Shown: positions 45,537 through 54,871, counted from the first letter of the stretch. The stretch: 64,000 nt of DNA from Acanthamoeba sp. SK_2022b (GCA_027943245.1 JANDJZ010000082.1:57587-121586); one strand, 5' to 3'. Notes: a model not told the origin generated them from the letters alone. A program made the numbers and translations.

Positions 45537-46334
45537 ATGTACTGGATTAACGGACAACGCCACGATGCGCTGGCGCCGAGCGATCGTGGCCTGCAGTTCG
45601 GCGATGGCTGCTTTACTACCGCCCGGGTTATCGACGGTAACATCGAGCTGCTGCCCTGGCATCTGGAGCGGCTGCAGCAAGCGGCGCAGCGGCTGATGCT
45701 GCCTGCCACCGATTGGCTGGCTTTCGAGCGGGAGATGGCGCTGGCGGCCGAATCAATTCCGCTCGGCGTGGTCAAAGCGATACTGACGCGCGGCAGCGGC
45801 GGGCGGGGTTACAGCCCGACGGGGTGCGAAAACCCGACGCGTATCGTCGCCCGCAGCAGCTACCCTGCGCACTATTTGCAGTGGCGCGAGCAGGGCATCA
45901 CGCTTGCGCTCAGCCCGGTGGCGCTGGCGCGCAATCCGTTGCTGGCGGGGTTGAAGCATTTGAACCGCCTGGAGCAGGTGCTGATCCGCGCGCATCTTGA
46001 CCAGACGGCCGCCGACGAGGCGCTGGTGCTTGACACTGCCGGTATGCTGGTGGAATGCTGTGCGGCTAATTTGTTCTGGCGTAAGGGAAAAGCGGTATTT
46101 ACCCCGGATCTGAGCCAGGCCGGCGTCGCGGGCTTGATGCGGCGGCGGGTGATCGCGCTGCTGGCGGGCTCGGAATACCGTCTGCAGTGCGTCAGTGAAC
46201 CGCTGGAGACGCTGGCCGATGCCGACGAAGTGCTGGTGAGCAATGCGCTGATGCCGCTGCTGCCGGTAAACGCTGCGCAATCATGGCGTTATGCTTCGCG
46301 CCAGCTGTATGATTTTTTGCGTCCACACTGTTAA
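45537..46334 (+). CDS. pabC: PabC, aminodeoxychorismate lyase
   Basis: A PLP enzyme that releases pyruvate from aminodeoxychorismate to give p-aminobenzoate for folate. It is 265 aa of fold-type IV: start MYWINGQRHDALAPSDRGLQFGDG, PLP lysine K140 in LLAGLKHLNRLEQ, and VSNALMPLLPV near the end. The ribosome site AGGAGGAAGC is strong. mltG follows 13 bp downstream. Confidence 0.95.
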   Translation: MYWINGQRHDALAPSDRGLQFGDGCFTTARVIDGNIELLPWHLERLQQAAQRLMLPATDWLAFEREMALAAESIPLGVVKAILTRGSGGRGYSPTGCENPTRIVARSSYPAHYLQWREQGITLALSPVALARNPLLAGLKHLNRLEQVLIRAHLDQTAADEALVLDTAGMLVECCAANLFWRKGKAVFTPDLSQAGVAGLMRRRVIALLAGSEYRLQCVSEPLETLADADEVLVSNALMPLLPVNAAQSWRYASRQLYDFLRPHC

Positions 46335-46347
46335 CCATGGCTGATTG

Positions 46348-47373
46348 ATGAAGAAAAGAAAGCTGAAGGTCCTGTCTGTTATTGTTGTTCTGGTATTGGC
46401 GCTGCTGTTTTGGGGCTACCAGAAGATCGAACGCTTTGCCGATACGCCGCTGGCTATCCAGCAAGAAACCATCTTCAAACTGCCGGCCGGCACCGGCCGG
46501 GTAGCGCTGGAAGGGCTACTGGTACGCGATAAGCTGGTGCACAACGGGCGCTGGTTCCAGTGGCTGCTGAAGCTGGAGCCGGAGTTGGCGGAGTTTAAAG
46601 CCGGTACCTACCGGTTCACGCCGGGCATGACGGTGCGCCAGATGCTGAAACTGTTGGCCAGCGGCAAAGAGGCGCAGTTCACCGCACGCTTTATCGAAGG
46701 CTCACGCCTGCGTGATTGGCAGCAGGTGCTGCAGCAGTCCAAATACCTGAAACACACCCTGGCGGGCAAGAGCGAAGCGGAGATTGCCGCAGCGCTCGGC
46801 ATTCCTGCGGGAGAAACGCCGGAAGGGCATTTGTATCCGGATACCTATCAGTATACCGCCGGCATGAGCGACATCGCGCTGCTCAAACGCGCACACGTGC
46901 GCATGAACAAAGCGCTGCAGGCCGCCTGGGCCGGCCGCGACACCAGCCTGCCGTATAAAACGCCGGAAGATCTGCTGACCATGGCCTCGATCGTCGAGAA
47001 AGAGACCGCGGTGCCGGAAGAGCGCAGCAAGGTCGCGTCGGTGTTCGTCAACCGCTTGCGCATCGGCATGCGCCTGCAGACCGATCCGACGGTGATCTAT
47101 GGCATGGGCGAAAGCTATAATGGCAACATCACGCGCAAGGATCTGGAGACGCCGACGCCGTACAACACCTATGTGATCGCCGGCCTGCCGCCAACGCCGA
47201 TCGCCATGCCGGGGGAGGCCTCGCTGCAGGCGGCCGCCAATCCGGCCAAAACGCCTTATCTCTATTTTGTCGCCGACGGCAAGGGTGGGCATACCTTCAC
47301 CACCAATCTGGCGAGCCATAACCAGGCGGTGCGCGTGTACCGCCAGGCGTTAAAGGAAAAGAATGAAAAGTAA
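46348..47373 (+). CDS. mltG: MltG, endolytic murein transglycosylase
   Basis: It cleaves nascent glycan strands at the inner membrane and sets strand length. The 341-aa protein has one N-terminal membrane helix (about 7-24) and a periplasmic YceG domain with the catalytic glutamate E217 in ASIVEKET, plus [10 protein letters not shown] and [17 protein letters not shown] 46348 is used; a TTG directly before it is the alternative. The last 11 nt overlap tmk. Confidence 0.95.
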   Translation: MKKRKLKVLSVIVVLVLALLFWGYQKIERFADTPLAIQQETIFKLPAGTGRVALEGLLVRDKLVHNGRWFQWLLKLEPELAEFKAGTYRFTPGMTVRQMLKLLASGKEAQFTARFIEGSRLRDWQQVLQQSKYLKHTLAGKSEAEIAAALGIPAGETPEGHLYPDTYQYTAGMSDIALLKRAHVRMNKALQAAWAGRDTSLPYKTPEDLLTMASIVEKETAVPEERSKVASVFVNRLRIGMRLQTDPTVIYGMGESYNGNITRKDLETPTPYNTYVIAGLPPTPIAMPGEASLQAAANPAKTPYLYFVADGKGGHTFTTNLASHNQAVRVYRQALKEKNEK

Positions 47374-48001
47374 ATTCGTTGTTATCGAAGGGCTGGAAGG
47401 CGCGGGTAAAACCACCGCGCGCGATACGGTGGTCAATGTGCTGCGCGAACACGGTGTCAGCGACATCGTCTTCACCCGCGAGCCGGGCGGCACGCCGCTG
47501 GCGGAGAAGCTGCGCGATCTGTTCAAGCGCGGCATTGACGGCGAATTGCCGACCATCAAGGCCGAAGTGCTGATGCTGTACGCCGCGCGCGTGCAGCTGG
47601 TGGAGACCGTGATTAAACCGGCCCTGGCGCGCGGCGCCTGGGTGGTGGGCGATCGCCACGATCTCTCTTCACAGGCTTACCAGGGCGGCGGCCGCGGCGT
47701 GGATCCGCAGCTGATGAGCTCGCTGCGCGACACCGTGCTGGGGGATTTTCGCCCGGATTTGACGGTGTATCTCGATCTGCCGCCGCTGGTCGGCTTGCAA
47801 CGCGCCCAGGCGCGCGGTCAGTTGGATCGCATCGAACAGGAAGCGCTGCCGTTCTTCGAGCGCACCCGCGCTCGCTATCTCGAGCTGGCGGCGCAGGATA
47901 AAACCATCGTCACCGTCGACGCCGCCCAGCCGCTGGAGCAGGTGACCGCGGCGATCCGCGACTGCGTCGGCCACTGGCTGCGGCAGCAGGAAGGCGCATA
48001 A
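47363..48001 (+). CDS. tmk: Tmk, thymidylate kinase
   Basis: It phosphorylates dTMP to dTDP. The 212-aa enzyme has P-loop GLEGAGKT (10-17), the DRx-type motif in [17 protein letters not shown], and the LID region with [13 protein letters not shown] typical of the E. coli type. It overlaps mltG (11 nt) and holB (1 nt), so translation of the three is coupled. Confidence 0.96.
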   Translation: MKSKFVVIEGLEGAGKTTARDTVVNVLREHGVSDIVFTREPGGTPLAEKLRDLFKRGIDGELPTIKAEVLMLYAARVQLVETVIKPALARGAWVVGDRHDLSSQAYQGGGRGVDPQLMSSLRDTVLGDFRPDLTVYLDLPPLVGLQRAQARGQLDRIEQEALPFFERTRARYLELAAQDKTIVTVDAAQPLEQVTAAIRDCVGHWLRQQEGA

Positions 48002-49008
48002 TGAACTGGTACCCGTGGCTGAACGGCCCTTATCGCCAGCTGGTTGGGCAGTACGCCGACGGCCGCGGCCATCATGCGCTGCTGCTGCACGCGGCGCCGG
48101 GCAACGGTGACGACGCGCTGGCCTACGGCCTGAGCCGCTGGTTGATCTGCCAGCAGCGCAACGGTGAAAAAAGCTGCGGCGAGTGCCACAGCTGCCGGCT
48201 GATGCTGGCGGGCAACCACCCGGATTATCACGTGCTGGCGCCGGAAAAGGGCAAGAGCAGCCTGGGAATCGAGCCGATCCGCCAAGTGATTGAAACGCTG
48301 TACGCCCACGCCCAGCAGGGCGGCGCTAAAGTGATTTGGCTGCCGCAGGCGGAACAGCTGACCGAGGCGGCGGCCAACGCGCTGCTTAAAACGCTGGAAG
48401 AGCCGCCGGAGAAAACCTATTTTCTGCTGGGTTGCCGTGAGCCGTCGCGGCTGATGGCGACGCTGCGCAGCCGTTGCCTGTATTGGCATTTGGCGAGCCC
48501 GGATGAGCAGCTCAGCCTGCAGTGGCTGGGCCGACAGGCGGCCGGATCTCAGACGGACCGCCTCACGGCGCTGCGCCTGCACGACGGCGCGCCGCTGGCC
48601 GCCGAACAGCTGTTGCAGCCGCAGCAGTGGCAACAGCGCAGCGCCCTGTGCGCCGCGTTGAGCGCCGCGCTGCCGCAGCGCGATATGCTGTCGCTGCTGC
48701 CGGTGTTGAACCATGAAGACGTCGCCGAGCGCCTGCACTGGCTGTGCGTGCTGCTGGTGGACGCGATGAAGTGGCAGCAGGGCGCGCATCAGTATGTATT
48801 GAATCAGGATCAGCAGCCGTTGGTGCATCAGCTGGCCAGCCTGCTGAGCAGCGCCTCGCTGCAGCAGATCGTGCAGCAGTGGCTGAACTGTCGCCATCAG
48901 CTGCTCAGCGTGGTGGGCGTCAATCGCGAGCTGCTGCTGACCGAACAGTTACTTCGCTGGGAACAGATGCTCGGCGCCGCCGGCTATTCCCACCCTCATT
49001 CGCTGTAA
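48001..49008 (+). CDS. holB: HolB, DNA polymerase III delta' subunit
   Basis: The stator of the clamp loader that places the beta clamp on DNA. The 335-aa AAA+ fold protein begins [18 protein letters not shown]. It carries the zinc cysteines in CQQRNGEKSCGECHSCRL and the segments AEQLTEAAANALLKTLEEPPEKTYF and LRSRC (SRC motif). Like E. coli delta', it lacks a usable Walker A (GNGDDA in place of GxGKT), so it does not hydrolyse ATP. Confidence 0.95.
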   Translation: MNWYPWLNGPYRQLVGQYADGRGHHALLLHAAPGNGDDALAYGLSRWLICQQRNGEKSCGECHSCRLMLAGNHPDYHVLAPEKGKSSLGIEPIRQVIETLYAHAQQGGAKVIWLPQAEQLTEAAANALLKTLEEPPEKTYFLLGCREPSRLMATLRSRCLYWHLASPDEQLSLQWLGRQAAGSQTDRLTALRLHDGAPLAAEQLLQPQQWQQRSALCAALSAALPQRDMLSLLPVLNHEDVAERLHWLCVLLVDAMKWQQGAHQYVLNQDQQPLVHQLASLLSSASLQQIVQQWLNCRHQLLSVVGVNRELLLTEQLLRWEQMLGAAGYSHPHSL

Positions 49009-49027
49009 AGTAAAAGAGTTAAACATT

Positions 49028-49804
49028 ATGTTGTTAGTCGATTCTCATTGCCACCTTGACAGTCTGGATTATCAAACGCTGCACCAGAATGTGGACGATG
49101 CGCTGGCCAAGGCCAAAGCGCGCGACGTCGGCTATGTGCTGGCGGTCGCCACCACGCTGCCGGGCTACCGTTCCATGACCGAGCTGATCGGCAAGCGCAA
49201 CGACGTGGCCTTCTCCTGCGGGGTGCATCCGCTCAATCTGGAAGAGGGGTATGATTACGCCGAGCTGCGCCGCCTGGCGGCGGCGGAACAGGTGGTAGCG
49301 CTGGGGGAAACCGGGCTCGATTACTTCTACCAGAAAGACAATCTCGAGCTGCAGCAGGACTCTTTCCGCGAACATATCCGCATCGGCCGGGATCTGAACA
49401 AACCGGTGATCGTCCACACCCGCGATGCGCGTGCGGACACGCTGGCGATCCTGCGTGAAGAGAACGCACAGGACTGCGGCGGCGTACTTCACTGCTTCAC
49501 CGAAGATCTGGCCACGGCCGAAGCGCTGCTGGATCTGGGCTTCTACATCTCCTTCTCGGGCATCGTGACCTTCCGCAACGCCGAACAGCTGCGTGAGGTG
49601 GCCCGCTATGTGCCGCTGGATCGCATTCTGGTGGAAACCGATTCGCCTTATCTGGCGCCGGTGCCGCATCGCGGCAAAGAAAACCAACCCGCCTATGTGC
49701 GCGATGTGGCTGAATACATGGCGGTATTGAAGGGCGTCAGCCTGGAACAACTGGCCGAAGCGACCACCGCCAACTTTTCACGCTTATTTCACCTCGATCT
49801 GTGA
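49028..49804 (+). CDS. ycfH: YcfH, TatD-family metal-dependent hydrolase
   Basis: A 258-aa TIM-barrel metallohydrolase: the start has DSHCHLD (metal histidines), then CGVHPLNLE, ALGETGLDY, VIVHTRDARADT, LHCFTED and ETDSPYLAPVPHRGKEN. TatD relatives have DNase or D-aminoacyl-tRNA deacylase activity; the true substrate of YcfH is uncertain. It is last in the pabC-ycfH operon, 19 bp after holB. Confidence 0.93.
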   Translation: MLLVDSHCHLDSLDYQTLHQNVDDALAKAKARDVGYVLAVATTLPGYRSMTELIGKRNDVAFSCGVHPLNLEEGYDYAELRRLAAAEQVVALGETGLDYFYQKDNLELQQDSFREHIRIGRDLNKPVIVHTRDARADTLAILREENAQDCGGVLHCFTEDLATAEALLDLGFYISFSGIVTFRNAEQLREVARYVPLDRILVETDSPYLAPVPHRGKENQPAYVRDVAEYMAVLKGVSLEQLAEATTANFSRLFHLDL

Positions 49805-49809
49805 TCTTT

Positions 49810-49832
49810 GACCTAGGCTATAGCTGTAGGTC
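49810..49832 (+). terminator. Possible terminator hairpin after ycfH
   Basis: GACCTA (49810-49815) pairs with TAGGTC (49827-49832) around a GCTATAGC core. A T-rich tract (eight T) follows only about 13 bases later, so it is an imperfect intrinsic terminator. Confidence 0.45.
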
Positions 49833-49870
49833 ATTGTCTGCGTAATTTTTTTTAAGCTCGTAATTAATCA

Positions 49871-49901
49871 CTGAAACGGGTAAGGTTCCTTCCCGTTTCA
49901 G
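49871..49901. repeat. Perfect 10-bp inverted repeat upstream of ptsG
   Basis: CTGAAACGGG (49871-49880) and CCCGTTTCAG (49892-49901) enclose an 11-nt loop. No T-run follows. It lies about 80 bp before the CRP site and could be an operator or a second hairpin ending the upstream operon. Confidence 0.55.
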
Positions 49902-49979
49902 GGAGATTGATGCGTGTTTTTTGGCCCGTTTTGCCAAAAAACAGCCGGTTTATGCAAAGTTACCGCGGCTCGATCATCG

Positions 49980-50001
49980 AAACGTGATTGTCATCAAACA
50001 T
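49980..50001 (+). promoter_or_regulatory. CRP site of ptsG
   Basis: AAACGTGATTGTCATCAAAC and the next two bases fit the CRP consensus AAATGTGA-N6-TCACATTT, with the GTGA half conserved and TCAAA in the other. It has the position and sequence expected from E. coli ptsG. Confidence 0.8.
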
Positions 50002-50012
50002 TGCGCAGGCTA

Positions 50013-50035
50013 TTTATTTTACTCTGCGTAATAAA
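50013..50035 (+). promoter_or_regulatory. Mlc operator of ptsG
   Basis: TTTATT (50013-50018) and AATAAA (50030-50035) form the inverted repeat of the Mlc box, with the same core (TTACTCTG-GTAATAA) as the E. coli ptsG promoter. Mlc represses until EIIB-Glc sequesters it during glucose transport. Confidence 0.82.
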
Positions 50036-50124
50036 TTCAAGGGGTGCTCAGACACCCTGAATTGCAGGGGTTTTTCTCCCCCCCTTGCAGCGCGAATTAT
50101 CGCGACAAGAAGTAGCAAAGCATT

Positions 50125-50143
50125 ATTACTCAGGAGCACACTC
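50125..50143 (+). promoter_or_regulatory. SgrS small-RNA target overlapping the ptsG ribosome site
   Basis: The sequence ATTACTCAGGAGCACACTC is the segment of ptsG mRNA that SgrS pairs with in E. coli to block translation during glucose-phosphate stress. It includes the Shine-Dalgarno AGGAG. Conservation suggests the same control here; sgrS itself is outside the window. Confidence 0.75.
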
Positions 50144-50147
50144 AACT

Positions 50148-51581
50148 ATGTTCAAGAACGCATTTGCAAACCTGCAAAAAGTAGGTAAATCGCTCATGCT
50201 GCCGGTGTCCGTGTTGCCTATCGCAGGTATCCTGCTGGGCGTCGGCTCCGCCAACTTTAGCTGGCTACCTGCGGTAGTCTCCCACGTGATGGCGGAAGCG
50301 GGCGGTTCGGTCTTCGCCAACATGCCGCTGATTTTCGCCATCGGCGTCGCTTTGGGCTTCACCAACAACGACGGCGTTTCCGCGCTGGCGGCGGTGGTGG
50401 CCTACGGCATCATGGTGAAAACCATGGCGGTGGTTGCGCCGCTGGTGCTGCACCTGCCGGCTGAAGAGATTGCGGCCAAACACCTGGCGGATACCGGTGT
50501 GCTCGGGGGGATTATCTCCGGTGCCATCGCGGCCTATATGTTCAACCGCTTCTTCCGCATTCAACTGCCGGAATACCTGGGCTTCTTTGCCGGTAAGCGT
50601 TTCGTGCCGATCATTTCCGGTCTGGCGGCGATCGTTCTGGGCGTAGTGCTGTCCTTCATCTGGCCGCCGATCGGTACGGCTATCCAGACCTTCTCGCAGT
50701 GGGCGGCTTATCAGAACCCGGTCGTGGCCTTCGGCATTTACGGCGTGGTTGAGCGTGCTCTGGTGCCATTCGGTCTGCACCACATCTGGAACGTACCGTT
50801 CCAAATGCAAATCGGTGAATTCACCAACGCGGCGGGCCAGGTATTCCACGGCGACATCCCTCGCTACATGGCGGGTGACCCAACCGCGGGCAAACTGTCC
50901 GGCGGCTTCCTGTTCAAAATGTACGGTCTGCCTGCGGCGGCGATTGCTATCTGGCACTCGGCCAAGCCGGAAAACCGCGCGAAAGTCGGCGGCATCATGA
51001 TCTCCGCCGCGCTGACCTCGTTCCTGACCGGTATCACCGAGCCGATCGAGTTCTCCTTCATGTTCGTCGCGCCGATCCTGTACGTGATCCACGCTATCCT
51101 GGCCGGTCTGGCGTTCCCAATCTGTATCCTGTTGGGCATGCGTGACGGCACCAGCTTCTCGCACGGCCTGATCGACTTTATCGTACTGAGCGGCAACAGC
51201 AGCAAAATCTGGCTGTTCCCGATCGTCGGCATCGTCTACGGTCTGGTGTACTACACCATCTTCCGCGTGCTGATCGCCAAACTGGATCTGAAAACCCCGG
51301 GCCGTGAAGACACCGCTGCCGAGCAGACTGCGCAGGGCAGTTCCGAAATGTCCGCGGCGCTGGTTCAGGCCTTCGGCGGTAAAGAAAACATCACTAACCT
51401 GGATGCTTGCATCACCCGTCTGCGCGTCAGCGTGGCCGACGTGTCCAAAGTTGACCAGGCGGGCCTGAAGAAACTGGGCGCAGCCGGCGTAGTCGTCGCT
51501 GGCTCCGGCGTGCAGGCCATCTTCGGCACCAAGTCCGACAACCTGAAAACCGATATGGACGAATACATCCGTAATCACTGA
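50148..51581 (+). CDS. ptsG: PtsG, glucose-specific PTS EIICB component
   Basis: It imports glucose with concomitant phosphorylation. The 477-aa protein (same as E. coli) has the EIIC membrane domain with [35 protein letters not shown] start, [11 protein letters not shown] and the [12 protein letters not shown] loop. A linker around 390 and an EIIB domain follow, with the phosphorylated cysteine C421 in [11 protein letters not shown]. It is expressed alone, with CRP, Mlc and SgrS control visible upstream. Confidence 0.97.
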   Translation: MFKNAFANLQKVGKSLMLPVSVLPIAGILLGVGSANFSWLPAVVSHVMAEAGGSVFANMPLIFAIGVALGFTNNDGVSALAAVVAYGIMVKTMAVVAPLVLHLPAEEIAAKHLADTGVLGGIISGAIAAYMFNRFFRIQLPEYLGFFAGKRFVPIISGLAAIVLGVVLSFIWPPIGTAIQTFSQWAAYQNPVVAFGIYGVVERALVPFGLHHIWNVPFQMQIGEFTNAAGQVFHGDIPRYMAGDPTAGKLSGGFLFKMYGLPAAAIAIWHSAKPENRAKVGGIMISAALTSFLTGITEPIEFSFMFVAPILYVIHAILAGLAFPICILLGMRDGTSFSHGLIDFIVLSGNSSKIWLFPIVGIVYGLVYYTIFRVLIAKLDLKTPGREDTAAEQTAQGSSEMSAALVQAFGGKENITNLDACITRLRVSVADVSKVDQAGLKKLGAAGVVVAGSGVQAIFGTKSDNLKTDMDEYIRNH

Positions 51582-51600
51582 TTCAGGCAGGGGAGTTACC

Positions 51601-51627
51601 AAGGGAGGCGAAAGCCTCCCTTTTTTT
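51601..51627 (+). terminator. Terminator of ptsG
   Basis: AAGGGAGGC-GAAA-GCCTCCCTT, a GNRA-loop hairpin followed by seven T, 20 bases after the stop. Confidence 0.94.
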
Positions 51628-51815
51628 GCAAGGTCCAAAGTAGAACGAACCCGCGCCAGAGCAGGTCTGTAATGGATGAGATCGAATTATTGTGCAAAAC
51701 TGCGCGGGATTTCGCCGTTAAACCGACTTAAGATTGTTGCATTGACGTGTAGTCCCAACAACGTAGGTCTAATGTCTATACCTATAACAAGGATTTTGTA
51801 AGAAGGATTCTTCGA

Positions 51816-52325
51816 GTGAAAAAGTACTCCTATCCGTTTCTCTTCGCTGCGACCATATCATTTCTAATTGTTGTTTTTCTATTCATCGTATGGAAGCGAG
51901 AAATTTATCAAATCACTTTTCTCCGTGTTTCAACGAATCGCTGCATGATTGTTTCTGCGATGGTGTTGTCCCTATTTATTTCATTGTATTTTATAAATAA
52001 AGGTGCTGTTAAAAGCAATAAGTACATTGATTATCTAAAGTTTTATGGTGGCGCTTGCGTTTCTTTGTTATTTGTTTTTTTGATTCCAATAATCACAATT
52101 ACGTATCTGGTGCCAGGCGAAACGTCCAGTTATACGGCCCACTATTCTTACGCATCAGGAAGTTACAAAAGCTGTTCTGGTGCAGATGTTGATGATCCCG
52201 ATTTAGGGACCAATATCAGGATATGTTACCCCGGTGGTAACTATGAATCTGACAGGGTGATTTTTGTTCAGAAAAGGAGTAATGCCTTGGGAGCTGTGGT
52301 TTTGCATGCAACTACATCTCCTTGA
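51816..52325 (+). CDS. AT-rich orphan membrane protein (169 aa)
   Basis: A 169-aa protein from a GTG start, clearly poorer in GC than all neighbours and with different codon use. It has three predicted membrane helices (about 8-26, 43-62 and 76-98). An extracytoplasmic C-terminal domain follows, rich in Tyr/Ser with two or three cysteines (YKSCSGADVDDPD ... IRICYPGG) that may form a disulfide. I do not recognise the family. It replaces the fhuE-type genes that follow ptsG in some relatives. It is probably acquired DNA; no integrase or repeat is adjacent. The flanking gaps (51628-51815, 52326-52485) hold nothing else. Confidence 0.65.
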   Translation: MKKYSYPFLFAATISFLIVVFLFIVWKREIYQITFLRVSTNRCMIVSAMVLSLFISLYFINKGAVKSNKYIDYLKFYGGACVSLLFVFLIPIITITYLVPGETSSYTAHYSYASGSYKSCSGADVDDPDLGTNIRICYPGGNYESDRVIFVQKRSNALGAVVLHATTSP

Positions 52326-52485
52326 AATATCAAAATGAGGAAGAGTGATCATATCCGCATACTGGAAGGGATGAACAATAAGATAAAAGTGGTGAAGCGA
52401 ATGGCCTATGGTTTTCGGGATAACGCTTACTTCTTCCTGAAAATCAAAGCAGCACTTCTCGGTAAAGCGCGATGAACCTCTTGTA

Positions 52486-52851
52486 TCAGGCACCAAGGCG
52501 CTGTTCGAGTTCGGTGAGAGAAGAGAGGAACCAGACCTGTTCGCCGCGATTGGCTTCACGCACAAAGTCTTGCAGCGCGTTGCTTTGCGCCAGCCAGGGG
52601 GTGATATTGCCCAGCAGCGCTACGCGCAGGCGGTAGTTGATGAATTTCTGCAATACGGCGCCGGCCACACCGCTTCTTAGCTGGAAGAAGGCGGCATCGA
52701 GGCGGTTGACGGGGAGGGCAATCATCCCGGCATCGTGTTCAAAGGCGGGCGCGAAAAACAGGCTGACGTCGTTTTCGTCTTTCAACATTGGCCCGGCTTC
52801 GGCGAAAACCACCAGGCGCAGATCATGGATTTGCCGCACGGCGTAGCTCAT
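52486..52851 (-). CDS. DUF4180 family protein, downstream of mntR
   Basis: A 121-aa cytoplasmic protein starting MSYAVRQIHDLRLVVFAEAGP, with FFAPAFEHDAGMIALPVNRLDAAFFQLRSGVAGAVLQKFINYRLRVALLGN-type core segments of DUF4180. These small alpha/beta proteins are widespread and uncharacterised, often in general stress contexts. The ATG at 52851 has GGAGCG ahead, 14 bp after mntR, so the two are cotranscribed. A link with manganese homeostasis is inferred from position only. The frame is open further upstream inside mntR, without support. Confidence 0.8.
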   Translation of the reverse strand: MSYAVRQIHDLRLVVFAEAGPMLKDENDVSLFFAPAFEHDAGMIALPVNRLDAAFFQLRSGVAGAVLQKFINYRLRVALLGNITPWLAQSNALQDFVREANRGEQVWFLSSLTELEQRLGA

Positions 52852-52865
52852 CGGCGCTCCGGGAG

Positions 52866-53336
52866 TCAGGGTTTGGCGTGCTTTTGCAGGTAATGTTCGA
52901 ACACCGCCAGCGTTTCGTCCGAGATATGGTGTTCGATCCCTTCGCTGTCCAGCTCGGCGGTCTCGCTTGGCACCCCGAGGCACATCAGCAGATCGACCAC
53001 GATGCGGTGACGGCGGCGCACCTTCTGCGCCAGCTGCTCGCCTTCCTCGGTTAGAAATACCCCGCGATAAGGGCGCGATTCCACCAGCCCGGCGCTTTTC
53101 AGCCGCGCGATATTTTTGATCGCCGTCGGATGAGACACGCCGAAGCGGCGCGCGATATCGGTGGTTCTGGCTTCGCGGGTGCTTTGCAGCAAATCGGCGA
53201 TCAGCTCAACGTAATCTTCGATCAGCGCATTGGACTGCGCTTCGCGGGCGCGGCTAAAACGCAGGGCGTGCTCGGCCTCGTCCGGCATGTCGGTCTGGGC
53301 GTGGCGGTCGGCGTTATCTGGCGCGCGGGTAACCAT
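52866..53336 (-). CDS. mntR: MntR, manganese-responsive regulator
   Basis: A 156-aa DtxR-family repressor that binds Mn(II) and represses mntH. The winged helix (ARTTDIARRFGVSHPTAIKNIARLKSAGLV) is followed by the dimerisation/metal domain with metal ligands in VRRRHRIVVDLLMCLGV and SEGIEHHISDETL. The N-terminal 35 residues are poorly conserved, as in E. coli MntR. It is divergent from mntH, with an operator between them, and cotranscribed with a DUF4180 gene. The placement beside mntH differs from E. coli, where mntR and mntH are apart. Confidence 0.93.
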   Translation of the reverse strand: MVTRAPDNADRHAQTDMPDEAEHALRFSRAREAQSNALIEDYVELIADLLQSTREARTTDIARRFGVSHPTAIKNIARLKSAGLVESRPYRGVFLTEEGEQLAQKVRRRHRIVVDLLMCLGVPSETAELDSEGIEHHISDETLAVFEHYLQKHAKP

Positions 53337-53499
53337 AGCGTGGGGCGTCCTGTAAGCATAAAAATGGCGTCTCCCGGCAATGCGGGGAGGGTTGCCCTAA
53401 GTTAGTCCAAATAGCACACATTATCAATTCGATGCCACGCATTGTGGTAGTTAGAAATATCTCTACACAAAGCCAATGAATTTCGCCTGTTGCATAAAG

Positions 53500-53515
53500 T
53501 GTAGCCGATGCTACA
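53500..53515. promoter_or_regulatory. MntR box between mntR and mntH
   Basis: TGTAGCCGATGCTACA is a dyad of the MntR-box type (core TAGC-N4-GCTA) 51 bp before the mntH start. It fits Mn-dependent repression of mntH, perhaps also of mntR. Confidence 0.7.
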
Positions 53516-53566
53516 TTGTCAGCATGATAGGTGGAAAAATAACCAGTAAAAGATTGAGGGTACTTC

Positions 53567-54871
53567 ATGCGTGATGCGGCAACCACTCCATCGTTAACCG
53601 AACGGACCAACATCGCGATTGGCGCCGCCCTTGCCGGACGCAAGCGCGGCGCCTTTACGCCGTTGCTGTTCGCCGGCCCGGCGGTGATTGCCTCTATTGC
53701 CTATATGGATCCCGGTAACTTCGCCACCAACATCCAGGCCGGGGCGAAATACGGCTACAGCCTGCTGTGGGTGGTGGTGATGGCCAACCTGATCGCCATG
53801 CTGTTCCAGGCGCTGTCGGCCAAGTTGGGCATCGTCACCAACCGCAATCTGGCGGAGATGTGCCGCGATCAGTTTTCACGGCCAGTAGTAATCGGCATGT
53901 GGCTGCTCAGCGAAGTGGCGGCGATGGCCACCGATCTGGCGGAGTTTCTCGGCGGCGCGATCGCGCTGGCGCTGTTGTTCCACATGCCGCTGCTGGCGGG
54001 GATGGGTGTGACGGCGGTGATCACCTATGCACTGTTGATGGTGGAAAAAAAAGGTTTCCGCCCGGTCGAGCTGATGATCGGCGGCCTGGTGGGGATCATC
54101 GCGCTGTGTTACCTGGTGGAGATGTTCATCGTACCGGTGGACTGGCAGGCGGCCGGGATCGGCATGGTGACGCCGCAGCTGCCGGACGCGCAGGCGTTGA
54201 CCATCGCCGTCGGCATTATCGGTGCCACCGTGATGCCGCACGCCATTTTCCTGCATTCGGGGCTGACCCAGCACCGCAGCCCGGCCAGCGATAACGGCGA
54301 ACGGCGCAAGCTGCTGCGTTTCTCCAATATTGAGGTGGTGATCGCGCTGGCGCTCGCCGGGTTGGTGAATATCGCGATGGTCATCATGGCCTCGAGTGCC
54401 TTCCACGCCGGTAACAGCGACGTGGCCGAAATTGGCACCGCCTACCATACATTGACGCCGCTGTTCGGTGCGGCAGCTGCCGGCATCTTCCTCGCTTCGC
54501 TGATCGCCTCCGGCATTTCCAGCTCGGTGGTGGGCACCATGGCCGGGCAAATGATCATGCAGGGCTTCGTTGGCTTCCGCATTCCGGTGTGGGTGCGCCG
54601 CCTGGTCACCATGGTGCCGGCGTTTATCGTGGTGGCGATGGGCGTCAACGCTACCGACGCGCTGGTCTATAGCCAGGTGGTGCTGAGCCTGGCGCTGCCG
54701 GCCCCGATGATCGCGCTGGTGATGTTCACCCGCCGCCGCGACATTATGGGCGAGTTCGCCAACGGCCGCTGGACCAGCCTGGCGGCGGTGGTCGGCACGG
54801 TGGTGATCGTGCTGCTCAACGTGGTGCTGCTGTTGCAGACCTTCGGCGTCGAGATCCCTGGGCTGGGGTGA
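53567..54871 (+). CDS. mntH: MntH, proton-coupled manganese transporter (NRAMP)
   Basis: It imports Mn(II), and Fe(II) at lower affinity, with protons. The 434-aa protein has about eleven helices. The metal-site motif DPGN is in YMDPGNFATNIQ (helix 1), and MPHAIFLHSGLTQHR is helix 6; the conserved GISSSVVGTMAGQ segment is also present. The N-terminus (MRDAATTPSLTERTNIAIGAALAGRKR) is somewhat longer than in E. coli (412 aa). It is regulated by MntR from the adjacent divergent gene; OxyR or Fur input is possible but no clear site was seen. Confidence 0.95.
   Translation: MRDAATTPSLTERTNIAIGAALAGRKRGAFTPLLFAGPAVIASIAYMDPGNFATNIQAGAKYGYSLLWVVVMANLIAMLFQALSAKLGIVTNRNLAEMCRDQFSRPVVIGMWLLSEVAAMATDLAEFLGGAIALALLFHMPLLAGMGVTAVITYALLMVEKKGFRPVELMIGGLVGIIALCYLVEMFIVPVDWQAAGIGMVTPQLPDAQALTIAVGIIGATVMPHAIFLHSGLTQHRSPASDNGERRKLLRFSNIEVVIALALAGLVNIAMVIMASSAFHAGNSDVAEIGTAYHTLTPLFGAAAAGIFLASLIASGISSSVVGTMAGQMIMQGFVGFRIPVWVRRLVTMVPAFIVVAMGVNATDALVYSQVVLSLALPAPMIALVMFTRRRDIMGEFANGRWTSLAAVVGTVVIVLLNVVLLLQTFGVEIPGLG

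Noticed and set aside
50265..51638. 457-codon minus-strand frame opposite ptsG
   Set aside because: Low-complexity antisense translation; ptsG is conserved with clear regulation.
51628..52485. Prophage or integron remnant around the AT-rich orphan
   Set aside because: No integrase, attachment repeat, tRNA or phage gene is visible on either side.
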